The notes: generated from the sequence alone by a model not told the origin. Positions 19,081-28,247 are shown, numbered from the stretch's first letter. The stretch is DNA of 64,000 bases from Aquabacterium sp. OR-4 (GCF_025290835.2 NZ_JAOCQD020000002.1:1488001-1552000); one strand, 5' to 3'. Numbers and translations: made by a program.

Positions 19081-19842
19081 TCAGAACCGGGTGAAGTCGG
19101 GCTTGCGCTTCTCGAAGAAGGCCTGGAAGGCCTCGCGGGCCTCGGGGCTGCGCAGGCGCTCGGCAAACAGGCGGTTCTCCTCGGCCATCACGGCCTGGAT
19201 CTGGGCGCGCTGCGGCGCGCGCATCAGGCGCTTGCCGTCGCGCACCGCACCCGGCGGCAGCGTGTTGAAGCGCTCGGCCATGCGGCGCGCGTGCGGCAGC
19301 ACCTCGGCGGCCGGCAGGACGGCATTGGCAATGCCGAACTCCACCGCCTGCTCGCCAGTGAAGGGGTCGCCCAGCAGCAGCTTCTCGGCGGCCTTCACAT
19401 GGCCCACCAGCTGCGTCATCAGCAAGCTGCTGGCGTACTCGGGCACCAGGCCCAGGCTCACGAAGGGCATGGCCAGGCGCGCCTCGTCGCTGACGTAGAC
19501 CAGGTCGCAATGGAACAGCAGCGTGGTGCCGATGCCCACCGCCGCGCCGGTGACGGCGGCCACCACCGGCTTCTCGCACTCCAGCAGCGCCTGCATGAAG
19601 CGGAACACCGGCGAATCGGGGCCGGCCGGGGGCCGCTGCATGAAATCCTCGAGGTCGTTGCCCGAGGTGAACACGCCGGGCTGGCCGGTGATCAGCAGCG
19701 CGCGCACGCTGGCATCGCTGCCGGCGTGGGTGATGGCCTCGGCCATCGCGGTGTACATCGCCGCGGTGAGTGCGTTCTTCTTTTCGGGCCGCGCGATCTC
19801 GATCGTCGCGACGCCGTTGACCACGCCGGTGCGGATGCTCAT
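19081..19842 (-). CDS. Enoyl-CoA hydratase/isomerase family protein
   Basis: A 253-residue crotonase. It has the N-terminal strand GVATIEIARPEKKNALTAAMY, the oxyanion-hole segments GVFTSGNDLEDF and AAVTGAAVGIGTTLLFHCDLVY, and the C-terminal KRKPDFTRF. At the position of the usual PEI glutamate it reads FVSLGLVPE, as in isomerase-like members, so hydratase versus isomerase is open. It sits 22 bp after the DUF1569 gene. Confidence 0.9.
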   Translation of the reverse strand: MSIRTGVVNGVATIEIARPEKKNALTAAMYTAMAEAITHAGSDASVRALLITGQPGVFTSGNDLEDFMQRPPAGPDSPVFRFMQALLECEKPVVAAVTGAAVGIGTTLLFHCDLVYVSDEARLAMPFVSLGLVPEYASSLLMTQLVGHVKAAEKLLLGDPFTGEQAVEFGIANAVLPAAEVLPHARRMAERFNTLPPGAVRDGKRLMRAPQRAQIQAVMAEENRLFAERLRSPEAREAFQAFFEKRKPDFTRF

Positions 19843-19864
19843 GGAAGGGGGTCTCCAGTCAGGT

Positions 19865-20413
19865 TCAGGTCGCGGACAGCACCTCGGACCAATGCTGGCC
19901 GATGTGCATCAGGTGCGCGCGGGTGTAGGCAGGCTTGTCGAGCGCACCATACGCGAAGTGCGGCTGCAGCACGCCGGCGTGGGCGTCAAAGGCATCGATG
20001 GCGGCCAGCAGCCGCGCCGCGGCGGCCGGCAGATCCACCCCGCCCGCCAGCGCAGGCGCACCGGGGATCGGCTCGTCCAGCGCATGGTGCATCGCGCCGC
20101 GCGCGTCGAACACCGCAAAGGCCACGCGCCCCAGGGTCTGCTGGAACAGCGCCGACCGCGGCACCGGATAGCCCTGCAGCGAGTACTCGATGCTCTGGGC
20201 CAGATGCACCAGCACCTGCGGCAGCGCCCAGGCGCCACTGCTGCGCGCACCCGGGGCGTGCGCCAGCGCCGCGATGGCCTGCCGCGCCGCGCCCAGCGAG
20301 GCAAAGACCCGGGGCACCCCGGCCTCGCAGCCGGCCAGCGGCACGGCCGCCAGCGCGCCCAGCGTCAGCAGCGCGCCGCGGCGCCCGGCCGCCGTGGGCC
20401 GCGGCGGGATCAC
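19865..20413 (-). CDS. DUF1569-type predicted lipoprotein
   Basis: 182 residues from a GTG that overlaps the thiolase stop. The N-terminus has twin Arg followed by LLTLGALAAVPLAGCE, a lipobox (LAGC) with possible Tat export. The rest matches the DUF1569 pattern, a DinB/YfiT-like four-helix bundle (HLAQSIEYSLQGYP, HFAYGALDKPAYTRAHLMHIGQHWSEV) with His residues placed as in metal-binding members. Its role in a beta-oxidation operon is unexplained. Confidence 0.75.
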   Translation of the reverse strand: MIPPRPTAAGRRGALLTLGALAAVPLAGCEAGVPRVFASLGAARQAIAALAHAPGARSSGAWALPQVLVHLAQSIEYSLQGYPVPRSALFQQTLGRVAFAVFDARGAMHHALDEPIPGAPALAGGVDLPAAAARLLAAIDAFDAHAGVLQPHFAYGALDKPAYTRAHLMHIGQHWSEVLSAT

Positions 20414-21609
20414 ACCCGCTCGAAGATGCCGGCCGCGCCCTGGCCGGTGCCCACGCACATCGTCACCATGCCGTACTTCAGGTTCTTGCGGCGCAGTGCA
20501 TGCACCACGGTGGCGGCACGGATGGCACCGGTGGCGCCCAGCGGGTGGCCCAGCGCAATGGCGCCGCCCATCGGGTTGACCTTGGACGGGTCGAGCTTCA
20601 GGTCGCGGATCACCGCCAGCGACTGCGCGGCAAAGGCCTCGTTCAGCTCGATCCAGTCGATCGCGTCCTGGCTCAGGCCGGCGTAGCCCAGTGCGGCAGG
20701 AATGGCCGCGATCGGGCCGATGCCCATGATCTCGGGCGGCACGCCGCGGCTGGCAAAGCTGACGAAGCGGGCCAGCGGCGTCAGGCCGAACTGCTTGACC
20801 GCCTTCTCGCTGGCCAGGATCAGCGCACCGGCGCCGTCGCTGGTCTGGCTCGAGTTGCCGGCCGTCACGCTGCCCTTGGCGGCAAACACCGGGCGCAGGC
20901 GGGCCAGGCCTTCCAGGCTGGTGTCGGGGCGGGCGCCTTCGTCCTGGGTCACGGTGCGGGTCTTGAGCGTGACCTCGCCGGTGGCCAGGTCGGGCACGCG
21001 GGTGATCACGTCCACCGGACAGGTCTCGTCGGCAAACTCGCCGGCGGCCTGGGCGGCCAGGGCCTTCTGGTGCGAGGCCAGCGCGAAGGCGTCCTGGTCT
21101 TCGCGGCTCACCTGCCACTGGGTGGCCACCTTCTCGGCGGTGAGGCCCATGCCGTAGGCGATGCCCACGTCTTCGTTGCGGGCGAACACGGCCGGGTTGA
21201 AGCTGGGCTTGTTGCCGCCCATCGGCACCAGGCTCATGCTCTCGGCACCGCCGGCGATCATCACATCGGCCTCGCCGATGCGGATGCGGTCGGCCGCCAT
21301 CTGGATGGCGGTCAGGCCCGAGGCGCAGAAGCGGTTGACGGTGACGCCGCCCACATTGTTGGGCAGGCCGGCCAGGGCCACGGCGATGCGGGCCATGTTC
21401 ATGCCCTGCTCACCCTCGGGGAAGCTGCAGCCGATGATGGCGTCTTCAATCGCCTTGGGGTCCAGCGTGGGCACCTGGGCCAGCGCGGCACGCAAGGCGG
21501 TGATCAGCAGGTCATCCGAGCGCGTGTTCTTGAAGTAGCCGCGGCCCGACTTGCCGATGGGCGTGCGGCTGGCCGCGACGATGTAGGCGTCTTGAACTTG
21601 TTTCGACAT
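20410..21609 (-). CDS. Acetyl-CoA acyltransferase (thiolase)
   Basis: A 399-residue thiolase that splits 3-ketoacyl-CoA to acetyl-CoA and a shortened acyl-CoA. The acylated Cys is C95 (NRFCASGLTA), and the other catalytic residues lie in NEAFAAQSLA, GGAIALGHPLGATG and CVGTGQGAAGIFE. It lies 15 bp downstream of the fadN-like gene and is probably its partner in the fatty-acid oxidation cycle. Confidence 0.95.
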   Translation of the reverse strand: MSKQVQDAYIVAASRTPIGKSGRGYFKNTRSDDLLITALRAALAQVPTLDPKAIEDAIIGCSFPEGEQGMNMARIAVALAGLPNNVGGVTVNRFCASGLTAIQMAADRIRIGEADVMIAGGAESMSLVPMGGNKPSFNPAVFARNEDVGIAYGMGLTAEKVATQWQVSREDQDAFALASHQKALAAQAAGEFADETCPVDVITRVPDLATGEVTLKTRTVTQDEGARPDTSLEGLARLRPVFAAKGSVTAGNSSQTSDGAGALILASEKAVKQFGLTPLARFVSFASRGVPPEIMGIGPIAAIPAALGYAGLSQDAIDWIELNEAFAAQSLAVIRDLKLDPSKVNPMGGAIALGHPLGATGAIRAATVVHALRRKNLKYGMVTMCVGTGQGAAGIFERV

Positions 21610-21624
21610 GGTTCGTCGCTCCGA

Positions 21625-24030
21625 TCAGTTGCGGACAGGCTTGCCGGTTTGCAGCAGACCCATGATCCGCTCTTGCGTCTTGGGGTTCTCGAGCAGGCTG
21701 CAGAAGTGCTTGCGCTCCAGCGCCATCAGGTATTCCTCGTTCACCAGGGTGCCGGCATCCACGTCGCCACCGGTCACCACGTCGGCGATCAGGCCGGCAA
21801 TGTGATAGTCGTGCGCGCTGATGAAGCCACCGTCGCGCATGCCCACCAGCTGGGCCTGGATGGTGGCCTTGGCATTGCGGCCAGCCACCGGGAACTGCTG
21901 TCGAAGCGGCGCGCGCCAGTTCGATGCAGCCATCGACTTGACCTGCTCGATGGCGATGAACAGCAGCTCGTCGCGGTGCGCCACGATCACGTCATCGCCC
22001 AGCAGGTAGCCCAGCTTGCGGCTCTCGATGGCGCTGGTGCCCACGGTGGCCATGGCGGCCGCCTGGAAGGCGTCCTTCAGGCCGGGCAGCAGATCGGCCG
22101 CGCCGGTGAGCGCCGCCTTCTCGGCCGCGCGGCGGGCGATGTAAGTCAGGCCGCCACTGCCCGGAATCAGGCCCACGCCCACTTCCACCAGGCCGATGTA
22201 GCTTTCCATGTGCGCCACGCGCCGCGCCGCAGCCACCGCGATCTCGCAGCCACCGCCCAGCGCCAGGCCACGCACGGCGGCCACGGTGGGCACGCTGGCG
22301 TAACGCAGGCGCAGCAGCGCGTCCTGCAGCTTCTTCACTTCCGGCGCGATGCCCTTGGCGCCCATCTTCATGAAGGTGGGCAGCATGGCCTCGAGGTTGG
22401 CACCGGCCGAGAAGGGCTCGTCTGGCGACCAGATCACCAGGCCGTCGTGGCTGGATTCGGCCAGCTCGATGCCCTTCAACAGGCCTTCCACGGTGCCCGG
22501 GCCGATGGTGTGCATCTTGCCGGTCAGCGTCAGGATCAGCACCTGGCCGTCCAGCGTCCACAGCCGGCACTCGTCGTTCTTGAAGACTTCGGTGCCGGCC
22601 GTGGCGGCCGCCGCACCGCCCTCACCCAGCAATTGCTCGGGGAACAGCTGGCGCGCATACACCGGCAGCTGGGCGCGGGCGATGTATTTGCCCTGGGCCG
22701 CGCTCCACGAGCCCTCGGGCGTGTGCACGCCCGCATTCTGGGCAACGGGGCCGTCGAACACCCAGGCCGGCAGCGGTGCATTGCACAGCGCCTTGCCGGC
22801 ATCGATGTCGGCCTTCACCCACTCGGCCACCTGGGCCCAGCCGGCGGCCTGCCACAGCTCGAACGGGCCCTGCTTCATGCCAAAGCCCCAGCGCATGGCC
22901 AGATCCACCTCGCGCGCCGTGTCGGCCACCTCGGCCAGGTTCACCGCCACGTAGTGGAAGCTGTTGCGGAAGATGGCCCACAGAAACTGCGCCTGCGGGT
23001 TGCTGGATTCGCGCAGCAGCTTCAGGCGCTCGGCCGCGGGCTTTTTCAGGATGCGATCAACCAGCGTGTCGGCCTTGCCGCCGGCGGGCACGTAGTCGCC
23101 CTTGCCGCCATTGGCGGCTGCGTCGAAGCGCAGCACGTCCTTGCCCACCTTCTTGTAGAAGCCGGCCTTGCTCTTCTGGCCCAGGGCGCCCGCGGCGATC
23201 AGCGTGCTCACCGCTGCCGGCGTGGCATAGCTGGCGTAGAAGGGGTCGGCCTGCAGGTTGTCCTGCATGGTCTTCATCACGTGGGCCATGGTGTCGATGC
23301 CCACCACGTCGGCCGTGCGGAAGGTGCCGCTGCTGGCGCGGCCCAGCTTCTTGCCAGTGAGGTCGTCGACCACGTCGTAGCTCAGGCCCGCCTTCTCGGC
23401 CTCGGCGATGGTGGCCAGCATGCCGGCGATGCCCACCCGGTTGGCCACGAAGTTGGGCGTGTCCTTCGCCCGCACGATGCCCTTGCCCAGCGTGCGCGTG
23501 GCAAAGGCTTCCAACTGGTCCAGCACGTCCGGACGGGTCGTCGGCGTGGGGATCAGCTCCACCAGCTGCATGTAGCGCGGCGGGTTGAAGAAGTGGATGC
23601 CGCAGAACTGCGGCTTCAGGCTCTCGGGCAGCACCTCGCTGAGCTTGGTGATGCTCAGGCCCGAGGTGTTGCTGGCCACGATGGCGCTGGGCGCCACATG
23701 CGGCGCGATCTTGGTGTAGAGGTCGAGCTTCCAGTCCATGCGCTCGGCAATGGCCTCGATCACCAGGTCGCAGCCGGCCAGCAGGGCCAGGTGCTCTTCG
23801 TAGTTGGCGGGCTCGATCAGCGCCACGTCGTCGGCCACGCCGATCGGGCTGGGCTTGAGCTTCTTCAAGCCCTCCAGCGCCTTCAGCACGATGCCGTTTT
23901 TCGGGCCTTCCTTGGCGGCCAGGTCGAACAATACGACCGGCACCTTCACGTTGACCAGGTGGGCGGCAATCTGCGCGCCCATCACGCCGGCACCCAGCAC
24001 GGCCACCTTGCGGACATTGAATCGGTTCAT
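21625..24030 (-). CDS. Bifunctional 3-hydroxyacyl-CoA dehydrogenase / enoyl-CoA hydratase (FadN type)
   Basis: 801 residues with the dehydrogenase first: NAD-binding VAVLGAGVMGAQIAAHL (residues 8-24), the HAD signature GIHFFNPPRYMQLVELIPTP, then a second HAD C-terminal domain. The crotonase domain is at the C-terminus (from about 490: VLILTLTGKMHTIGPG, PFSAGANLEAM, RGLALGGGCEIAVA, VEVGVGLIPGSGG). This order is opposite to E. coli FadB and as in Bacillus FadN. It does hydration and oxidation of enoyl-CoA. Spacing to the thiolase is 15 bp. Confidence 0.95.
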   Translation of the reverse strand: MNRFNVRKVAVLGAGVMGAQIAAHLVNVKVPVVLFDLAAKEGPKNGIVLKALEGLKKLKPSPIGVADDVALIEPANYEEHLALLAGCDLVIEAIAERMDWKLDLYTKIAPHVAPSAIVASNTSGLSITKLSEVLPESLKPQFCGIHFFNPPRYMQLVELIPTPTTRPDVLDQLEAFATRTLGKGIVRAKDTPNFVANRVGIAGMLATIAEAEKAGLSYDVVDDLTGKKLGRASSGTFRTADVVGIDTMAHVMKTMQDNLQADPFYASYATPAAVSTLIAAGALGQKSKAGFYKKVGKDVLRFDAAANGGKGDYVPAGGKADTLVDRILKKPAAERLKLLRESSNPQAQFLWAIFRNSFHYVAVNLAEVADTAREVDLAMRWGFGMKQGPFELWQAAGWAQVAEWVKADIDAGKALCNAPLPAWVFDGPVAQNAGVHTPEGSWSAAQGKYIARAQLPVYARQLFPEQLLGEGGAAAATAGTEVFKNDECRLWTLDGQVLILTLTGKMHTIGPGTVEGLLKGIELAESSHDGLVIWSPDEPFSAGANLEAMLPTFMKMGAKGIAPEVKKLQDALLRLRYASVPTVAAVRGLALGGGCEIAVAAARRVAHMESYIGLVEVGVGLIPGSGGLTYIARRAAEKAALTGAADLLPGLKDAFQAAAMATVGTSAIESRKLGYLLGDDVIVAHRDELLFIAIEQVKSMAASNWRAPLRQQFPVAGRNAKATIQAQLVGMRDGGFISAHDYHIAGLIADVVTGGDVDAGTLVNEEYLMALERKHFCSLLENPKTQERIMGLLQTGKPVRN

Positions 24031-24065
24031 GGGGTCTGCTTTCTCGTTGAATCAGACGGTCGAGA

Positions 24066-24503
24066 TCACTCGACGCGAAGCCACTGTTGATTGCGGAAGA
24101 ACGGGCCGATGTAGCCGCGCACCTCCAGCCTCTTGCCGCCGTCCAGCGGCCTCAGGCGCAGCTTGTAGACCTTGCCATTGTTGGGATCGAGGATGTCGCC
24201 GCCTTCCCAGTGCTCTTTCTTGTCGTCGGCGCGCGCGTTGCGAATGATCGTCATGCCGATCACCGGCTGGTCCTTGCGCGCATCGGTGCACTTGTCGCAC
24301 TTGGGCTCGGCCTGCTCGGGGTTGATCAGCTTCTCGATGCGCCCGCTGAGCGCGCCACCCGACTCGGTGATGCGCACATACGACTTCTCGGCCTTGGTCT
24401 CGTCGTCGATGGTCTTCCACAGCCCCACCGGCGTGGCCTGGGCCAGCGCGGCGCCATGGGCGGCGAATGCGAGGGCGAGTGCTGCGAGCAACTTCTTCTT
24501 CAT
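24066..24503 (-). CDS. DUF2147 periplasmic protein
   Basis: 145 residues: signal peptide MKKKLLAALALAFAAHGAALA, then the DUF2147 core TPVGLWKTIDDETKAEKSYV, EPKCDKCTDARKDQPVIGMTI, GGDILDPNNGKVYKLRL and FFRNQQWLRVE, a small beta-barrel. A CxxC pair (CDKC) is present. AGGAG lies just before the ATG. It sits inside the beta-oxidation operon between the acyl-CoA dehydrogenase and fadN-like genes. The biochemical role of the family is not known to me. Confidence 0.9.
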   Translation of the reverse strand: MKKKLLAALALAFAAHGAALAQATPVGLWKTIDDETKAEKSYVRITESGGALSGRIEKLINPEQAEPKCDKCTDARKDQPVIGMTIIRNARADDKKEHWEGGDILDPNNGKVYKLRLRPLDGGKRLEVRGYIGPFFRNQQWLRVE

Positions 24504-24565
24504 GCCTGTCTCCTGGGTTGGCGGATGAGTGGCGCGGCGGCCGCTGCCGCCGCGCCACGGCGGGG

Positions 24566-26356
24566 TCAGAACAGCGCTTCGTCCATCGCCATCAGCGGCG
24601 ACAGGCCGGCCCGCGCGGTGCGGATCAGCGTGGCCGTCTCGGGCAGCAGCTTGGCGAAGTAGAAGCGCGCGGTGTGCAGCTTGGCGGTGTAGAACGGATC
24701 GCCCGAGTCCTTCTTGGCCAGCGCAATCTGCGCCATGCGTGCAAACAGGTAGGCAAAGCACAGGTGGCCCACCACGCGCAGGTAGTCCACCGCCGCGGCG
24801 CCCACCTCGTCGGCATTGCCGAAGGCCTTCATGCCGATCTCGGTGCTGAGCTTGGTGACCTTGTCGCCCAGGTCGGCCAGCGGGTTGACGAACTCCTGCA
24901 TCTCCTCGCTGATGCCGTGCTCCTCGACGAACTCGGCAATCTCCTTGCCGAAGGCGCGCAGCTTGGCGCCGTTGTCGCCCAGCACCTTGCGGCCCAGCAG
25001 GTCGAGCGACTGCACGGTGTTCGTGCCTTCGTAGATCATGTTGATGCGCGAGTCGCGCACGAATTGCTCCATGCCCCACTCGTGGATGTAGCCGTGGCCG
25101 CCAAACACCTGCTGGCAGTGGCTGGTGGCGATCCAGCCGTTGTCGGTGATGAAGGCCTTGATGATCGGCGTGAGCAGGGCCACACGGTCGTCGGCGGCGC
25201 GGCGCTCGTCCTCATCGTCGGTGGCCAGGGCCACGTCGAGCTTCAGCGCGGTGTAGGCGGTGAGCGCACGGCCGGCCTCGGCGTAGGCGCGGGCCGTCAG
25301 CAGCATCTTGCGCACATCGGGGTGCACGATGATCGGATCGGCCGGCTTGTCGGGCGCCTTGGGGCCCGACAGTGCGCGCATCTGGATGCGGTCTTTCGCG
25401 TAGGCCACGGCGTTCTGGTAGGCCACCTCGGTCAGGCCCAGGCTCTGGTTGCCCACGCCCAGGCGCGCGGCGTTCATCATCACGAACATGGCCATCAGGC
25501 CCTTGTTCGGCTGGCCCACCAGCCAGCCGGTGGCGCCGTCGAGCAGCATCTGGCAGGTGGAGCTGCCGTGGATGCCCATCTTGTGCTCCAGGCCCGAGCA
25601 GAAGATGCCGTTGCGCGCACCCAGGCCGCCATCGGCCTGGGGGATGAACTTGGGCACCACGAACAGGCTGATGCCCTTGCTGCCCTCGGGCGCATCGGGC
25701 AGGCGGGCCAGCACCAGGTGCACGATGTTCTCGGCCAGGTCGTGCTCGCCGGCCGAGATGAAGATCTTCTGGCCGCTGATCTTGTAGCTGCCGTCGGCCA
25801 GCGGCTCGGCCTTGCTGCGCAGCAGGCCCAGGTCGGTGCCGCAGTGCGGCTCGGTCAGGCACATGGTGCCGGTCCACTCGCCGCTGGTCAGCTTGGGCAG
25901 GTACAGCGCCTTCTGCTCGGGCGTGCCATGGGCATGCAGGGCCTCGTAGGCGCCATGGCTCAGGCCGGGATACATGGTCCAGGCCTGGTTGGCGCTGTTG
26001 AGCATCTCGTAGAAGCACAGGTTCACCACATGCGGCAGGCCCTGGCCGCCAAAGGCGGGGTCGCAGCTCAGCGCCGGCCAGCCGCCTTCAACGTACTGCG
26101 CATAGGCCTGCTTGAAGCCCTTGGGCGCAGTGACCTCGTGGGTGGTCTTGTCGAGCGTGCAGCCCTCGCGGTCACCGCTCAGGTTCAGCGGCGCGGTCAC
26201 CTCGGCGGCGAACTTGCCGCCCTCTTCCAGCACCGCATTCACCGTGTCGGCATCGATCTCGGCATGGGCCGGCAGCTGGCGCAGCGTGCCTACGGTGTCG
26301 AGCAGTTCGTGCAGCACAAACTGCATGTCGCGCAGCGGCGGGGTGTACTGGGGCAT
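24566..26356 (-). CDS. Acyl-CoA dehydrogenase, DmdC/long FadE type
   Basis: A 596-residue flavoenzyme, longer than the usual 380 because of N- and C-terminal extensions, as in 3-(methylthio)propanoyl-CoA dehydrogenase DmdC and related long-chain enzymes. FAD/substrate motifs are CLTEPHCGTDLGLLR and YKISGQKIFISAGEHD, and the catalytic Glu is in INMIYEGTNTVQSLDLLGRKV. It is the first enzyme of the operon, 70 bp after the TetR gene. Fatty-acid oxidation is more likely than DMSP catabolism given the fadN/thiolase neighbours. Confidence 0.92.
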   Translation of the reverse strand: MPQYTPPLRDMQFVLHELLDTVGTLRQLPAHAEIDADTVNAVLEEGGKFAAEVTAPLNLSGDREGCTLDKTTHEVTAPKGFKQAYAQYVEGGWPALSCDPAFGGQGLPHVVNLCFYEMLNSANQAWTMYPGLSHGAYEALHAHGTPEQKALYLPKLTSGEWTGTMCLTEPHCGTDLGLLRSKAEPLADGSYKISGQKIFISAGEHDLAENIVHLVLARLPDAPEGSKGISLFVVPKFIPQADGGLGARNGIFCSGLEHKMGIHGSSTCQMLLDGATGWLVGQPNKGLMAMFVMMNAARLGVGNQSLGLTEVAYQNAVAYAKDRIQMRALSGPKAPDKPADPIIVHPDVRKMLLTARAYAEAGRALTAYTALKLDVALATDDEDERRAADDRVALLTPIIKAFITDNGWIATSHCQQVFGGHGYIHEWGMEQFVRDSRINMIYEGTNTVQSLDLLGRKVLGDNGAKLRAFGKEIAEFVEEHGISEEMQEFVNPLADLGDKVTKLSTEIGMKAFGNADEVGAAAVDYLRVVGHLCFAYLFARMAQIALAKKDSGDPFYTAKLHTARFYFAKLLPETATLIRTARAGLSPLMAMDEALF

Positions 26357-26426
26357 GGTGTGCTCCTCTGGCTAACTGAAAAGGCGAAGGGAAGGGACGA
26401 AACAACGACAGCAGCAAACCGCCGAC

Positions 26427-27119
26427 TCAGCGCACAGCCTGCCGCGGCAGCGGCGGGGGCGGTGCGCTGACGTCGACGCCAACGACGTAATGGGCCACGA
26501 TGCGGTCGAAGGCCACGCGGGCGCGATCCACCGCGCCGGGCAGGCGCAGAAAGCGCGCATCGTGGTGCAGCGCCAGGATCAGGCCGTGCACCTCGAACAG
26601 CATCTGCAGCGGATCGGTGTCGGCACGCAGATGGCCTTCGGCGATCGACAGGCGGATGGCGCGCTCCAGCGCGGCCTGCCAGGCGCGCACCATCGAGGCC
26701 AGCGCATCGCGCACCGGCCCCGGCCGGTCGTCGAACTCGACCGCGCCGCTGATGTAGATGCAGCCCGAGTCCACCTCCACCGACACGCGGCGCAGCCAGT
26801 GCTCGAACAGCGCGCGCAGCCGCGGCAGGCCGCGCGCCTCGCGCACGGCCGGAAAGAACACTTCGTCCTCGAAGCGCGCGTGGTACTCGCGGATCACGGC
26901 GATCTGCAGCTCTTCGCGCGAGCCGAAGTGGGCGAACACGCCCGACTTGCTCATCTGGGTCAGGTCGGCCAGCGCACCGATCGACAACCCCTCCAGGCCC
27001 ATGTGCGCGGCCTGGCCCAGCGCCGCATCCAGGATGATGGCGCGCGTCTGCTGGCCCTTTTGCAGTGCGCGGGGCGAAACAGCACGTTTGCGGGCAGCTG
27101 GCAGCGGGGTGACGGACAC
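26427..27119 (-). CDS. TetR/AcrR-family regulator of the beta-oxidation operon
   Basis: A 230-residue repressor starting at GTG. The N-terminal helix-turn-helix is TRAIILDAALGQAAHMGLEGLSIGALADLTQMSKSGVFAHFGSREEL; the C-terminal domain (about 90-215) binds an effector, probably an acyl-CoA. A perfect palindrome lies 22 bp upstream of the start. The gene is first in a run of eight same-strand genes to 18319, with gaps of 0-70 bp, so it probably represses itself and the whole operon. Confidence 0.9.
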   Translation of the reverse strand: MSVTPLPAARKRAVSPRALQKGQQTRAIILDAALGQAAHMGLEGLSIGALADLTQMSKSGVFAHFGSREELQIAVIREYHARFEDEVFFPAVREARGLPRLRALFEHWLRRVSVEVDSGCIYISGAVEFDDRPGPVRDALASMVRAWQAALERAIRLSIAEGHLRADTDPLQMLFEVHGLILALHHDARFLRLPGAVDRARVAFDRIVAHYVVGVDVSAPPPPLPRQAVR

Positions 27120-27141
27120 GGCGTGGCGGCAGGAAAGAAAC

Positions 27142-27153
27142 GAACGATCGTTC
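27142..27153. promoter_or_regulatory. Predicted TetR operator
   Basis: GAACGATCGTTC, a perfect 12-bp palindrome in AT-richer surroundings, lies 22 bp upstream of the TetR start. The rest of the 378-bp gap 27120-27497 is GC-rich with no convincing gene; it should hold the operon promoter and the leader of the HNH gene. Confidence 0.65.
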
Positions 27154-27497
27154 TATTCTGCAGAAGTTTGCCGCCGCCGTGACGTGAAATCGGTGCGGTA
27201 TTTCTAGGGTTCGGCCACTATTCGGCCGCCAACCGTCGGCGAACGTCGCCAATTTGCCGGCGCAGCCTCGGTGACGGCCGCCACGCCGGCGGTCGCGGCC
27301 GGCGGCGGCCGACGCGCGTGGCGCCGCCTCGGTTTAATGGCCCGCCTACCCACCAGGCCAGCGGCGCAGGGCCTGTTGGCGCCCGATGCGCGGCCCTGAT
27401 GCACCTTCGGCACGCCAGCGCAATGCGGGTTGTGCTGCCATACGCCGGTCGCGCAGATCGGCTACCCTAGCGCTGCCGGTCAGGAGGTGGACGTTCC

Positions 27498-28055
27498 GTG
27501 GACGTGTTGCAGCTCGATGTCTCAGGCCGCCCGCAGGCGTGGATCACGCCGCGCGAGGCCGCGGTGATCTACGCCAGCGATGGTGTGGCGTGGACGCTGG
27601 GCCGCGCCTTCCGCGTGCTGCGCGGCGGCATCCAGCGGGCCACGGGCCTGCAGTCGCGCATCGAGCTGCACCCGATCATCGCGGTCAAGGGCGCCATGCC
27701 CAGCCGGGCCTGGCATGTCACGCCCACAATCACCAACCCCAAGCTGTTCGTGCGCGACCGCCACATCTGCGCCTACTGCGGCCGGCGCTTCGGCTTCGAC
27801 CTGCTGACGCGCGAGCACATCGTGCCCACCAGCCGGGGCGGGCGCGACACCTGGATGAACTGCATCACCGCCTGCCGCGGCTGCAACGGCAGCAAGGGCA
27901 ACCGGCTGCCCGACGAGGCGCGCATGACGCTGATGTACCTGCCCTACGTGCCCAGCCTGCACGAGGACATGATCCTGCGTGGTCGCCGCATCCTGGCCGA
28001 CCAGATGGAGTTTCTGCTGGCCAGCGTGCCACGCAGCAGCCGGCTGCACGACTGA
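27498..28055 (+). CDS. HNH endonuclease family protein
   Basis: 185 residues from a GTG ten bases after a perfect AGGAGGT. The C-terminal half holds an HNH nuclease fold: a zinc Cys pair CAYCG, the metal-binding motif TREHIVPTSRGG, the Asn in TWMNCITAC, and a second Cys pair CITACRGCN. This is the widespread small bacterial HNH protein type; its target is unknown. No toxin, intein, phage or restriction partner is adjacent. Confidence 0.88.
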   Translation: MDVLQLDVSGRPQAWITPREAAVIYASDGVAWTLGRAFRVLRGGIQRATGLQSRIELHPIIAVKGAMPSRAWHVTPTITNPKLFVRDRHICAYCGRRFGFDLLTREHIVPTSRGGRDTWMNCITACRGCNGSKGNRLPDEARMTLMYLPYVPSLHEDMILRGRRILADQMEFLLASVPRSSRLHD

Positions 28056-28080
28056 CCGCGCCGGGCCGCGCCAGGCGCCC

Positions 28081-28125
28081 CGCGCCACACGCGCCACACG
28101 CGCCACACGCGCCACACGCGCCACG
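28081..28125 (+). repeat. Tandem 9-bp repeat, five units
   Basis: CGCGCCACA is repeated five times (the last unit ends in G), 26 bp after the HNH stop. It is not in a gene. Confidence 0.95.
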
Positions 28126-28247
28126 ATTCTTTACCCGCCTGTCGGAACCGGCCGGACGCGCGACCACTCCAATCGCGCTTCAGCGGGTCAACGCCCTGGC
28201 CACGGCCGCCGTTGAACCAGTTCCAGACTCTGCGAAGACACACCACC

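Noticed and set aside
18349..24090. A 1913-codon open frame on the plus strand
   Set aside because: It runs antisense across the SGNH, crotonase, thiolase and fadN-like genes; its translation is His/Gln/Arg/Gly-rich with no domain, a typical shadow of GC-rich codon bias.
24566..26356. Assignment of the long acyl-CoA dehydrogenase to DMSP breakdown (dmdC)
   Set aside because: The neighbours are general fatty-acid oxidation genes, with no dmdA, dmdB or dmdD; the long form is shared by other FadE enzymes.
27498..28055. HNH protein as part of a prophage, intein or restriction system
   Set aside because: No terminase, portal, methylase, intein splice motif or other mobile gene lies nearby.
28081..28125. 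Possible CRISPR array
   Set aside because: Units are 9 bp, perfectly tandem and without spacers; no cas genes are present.
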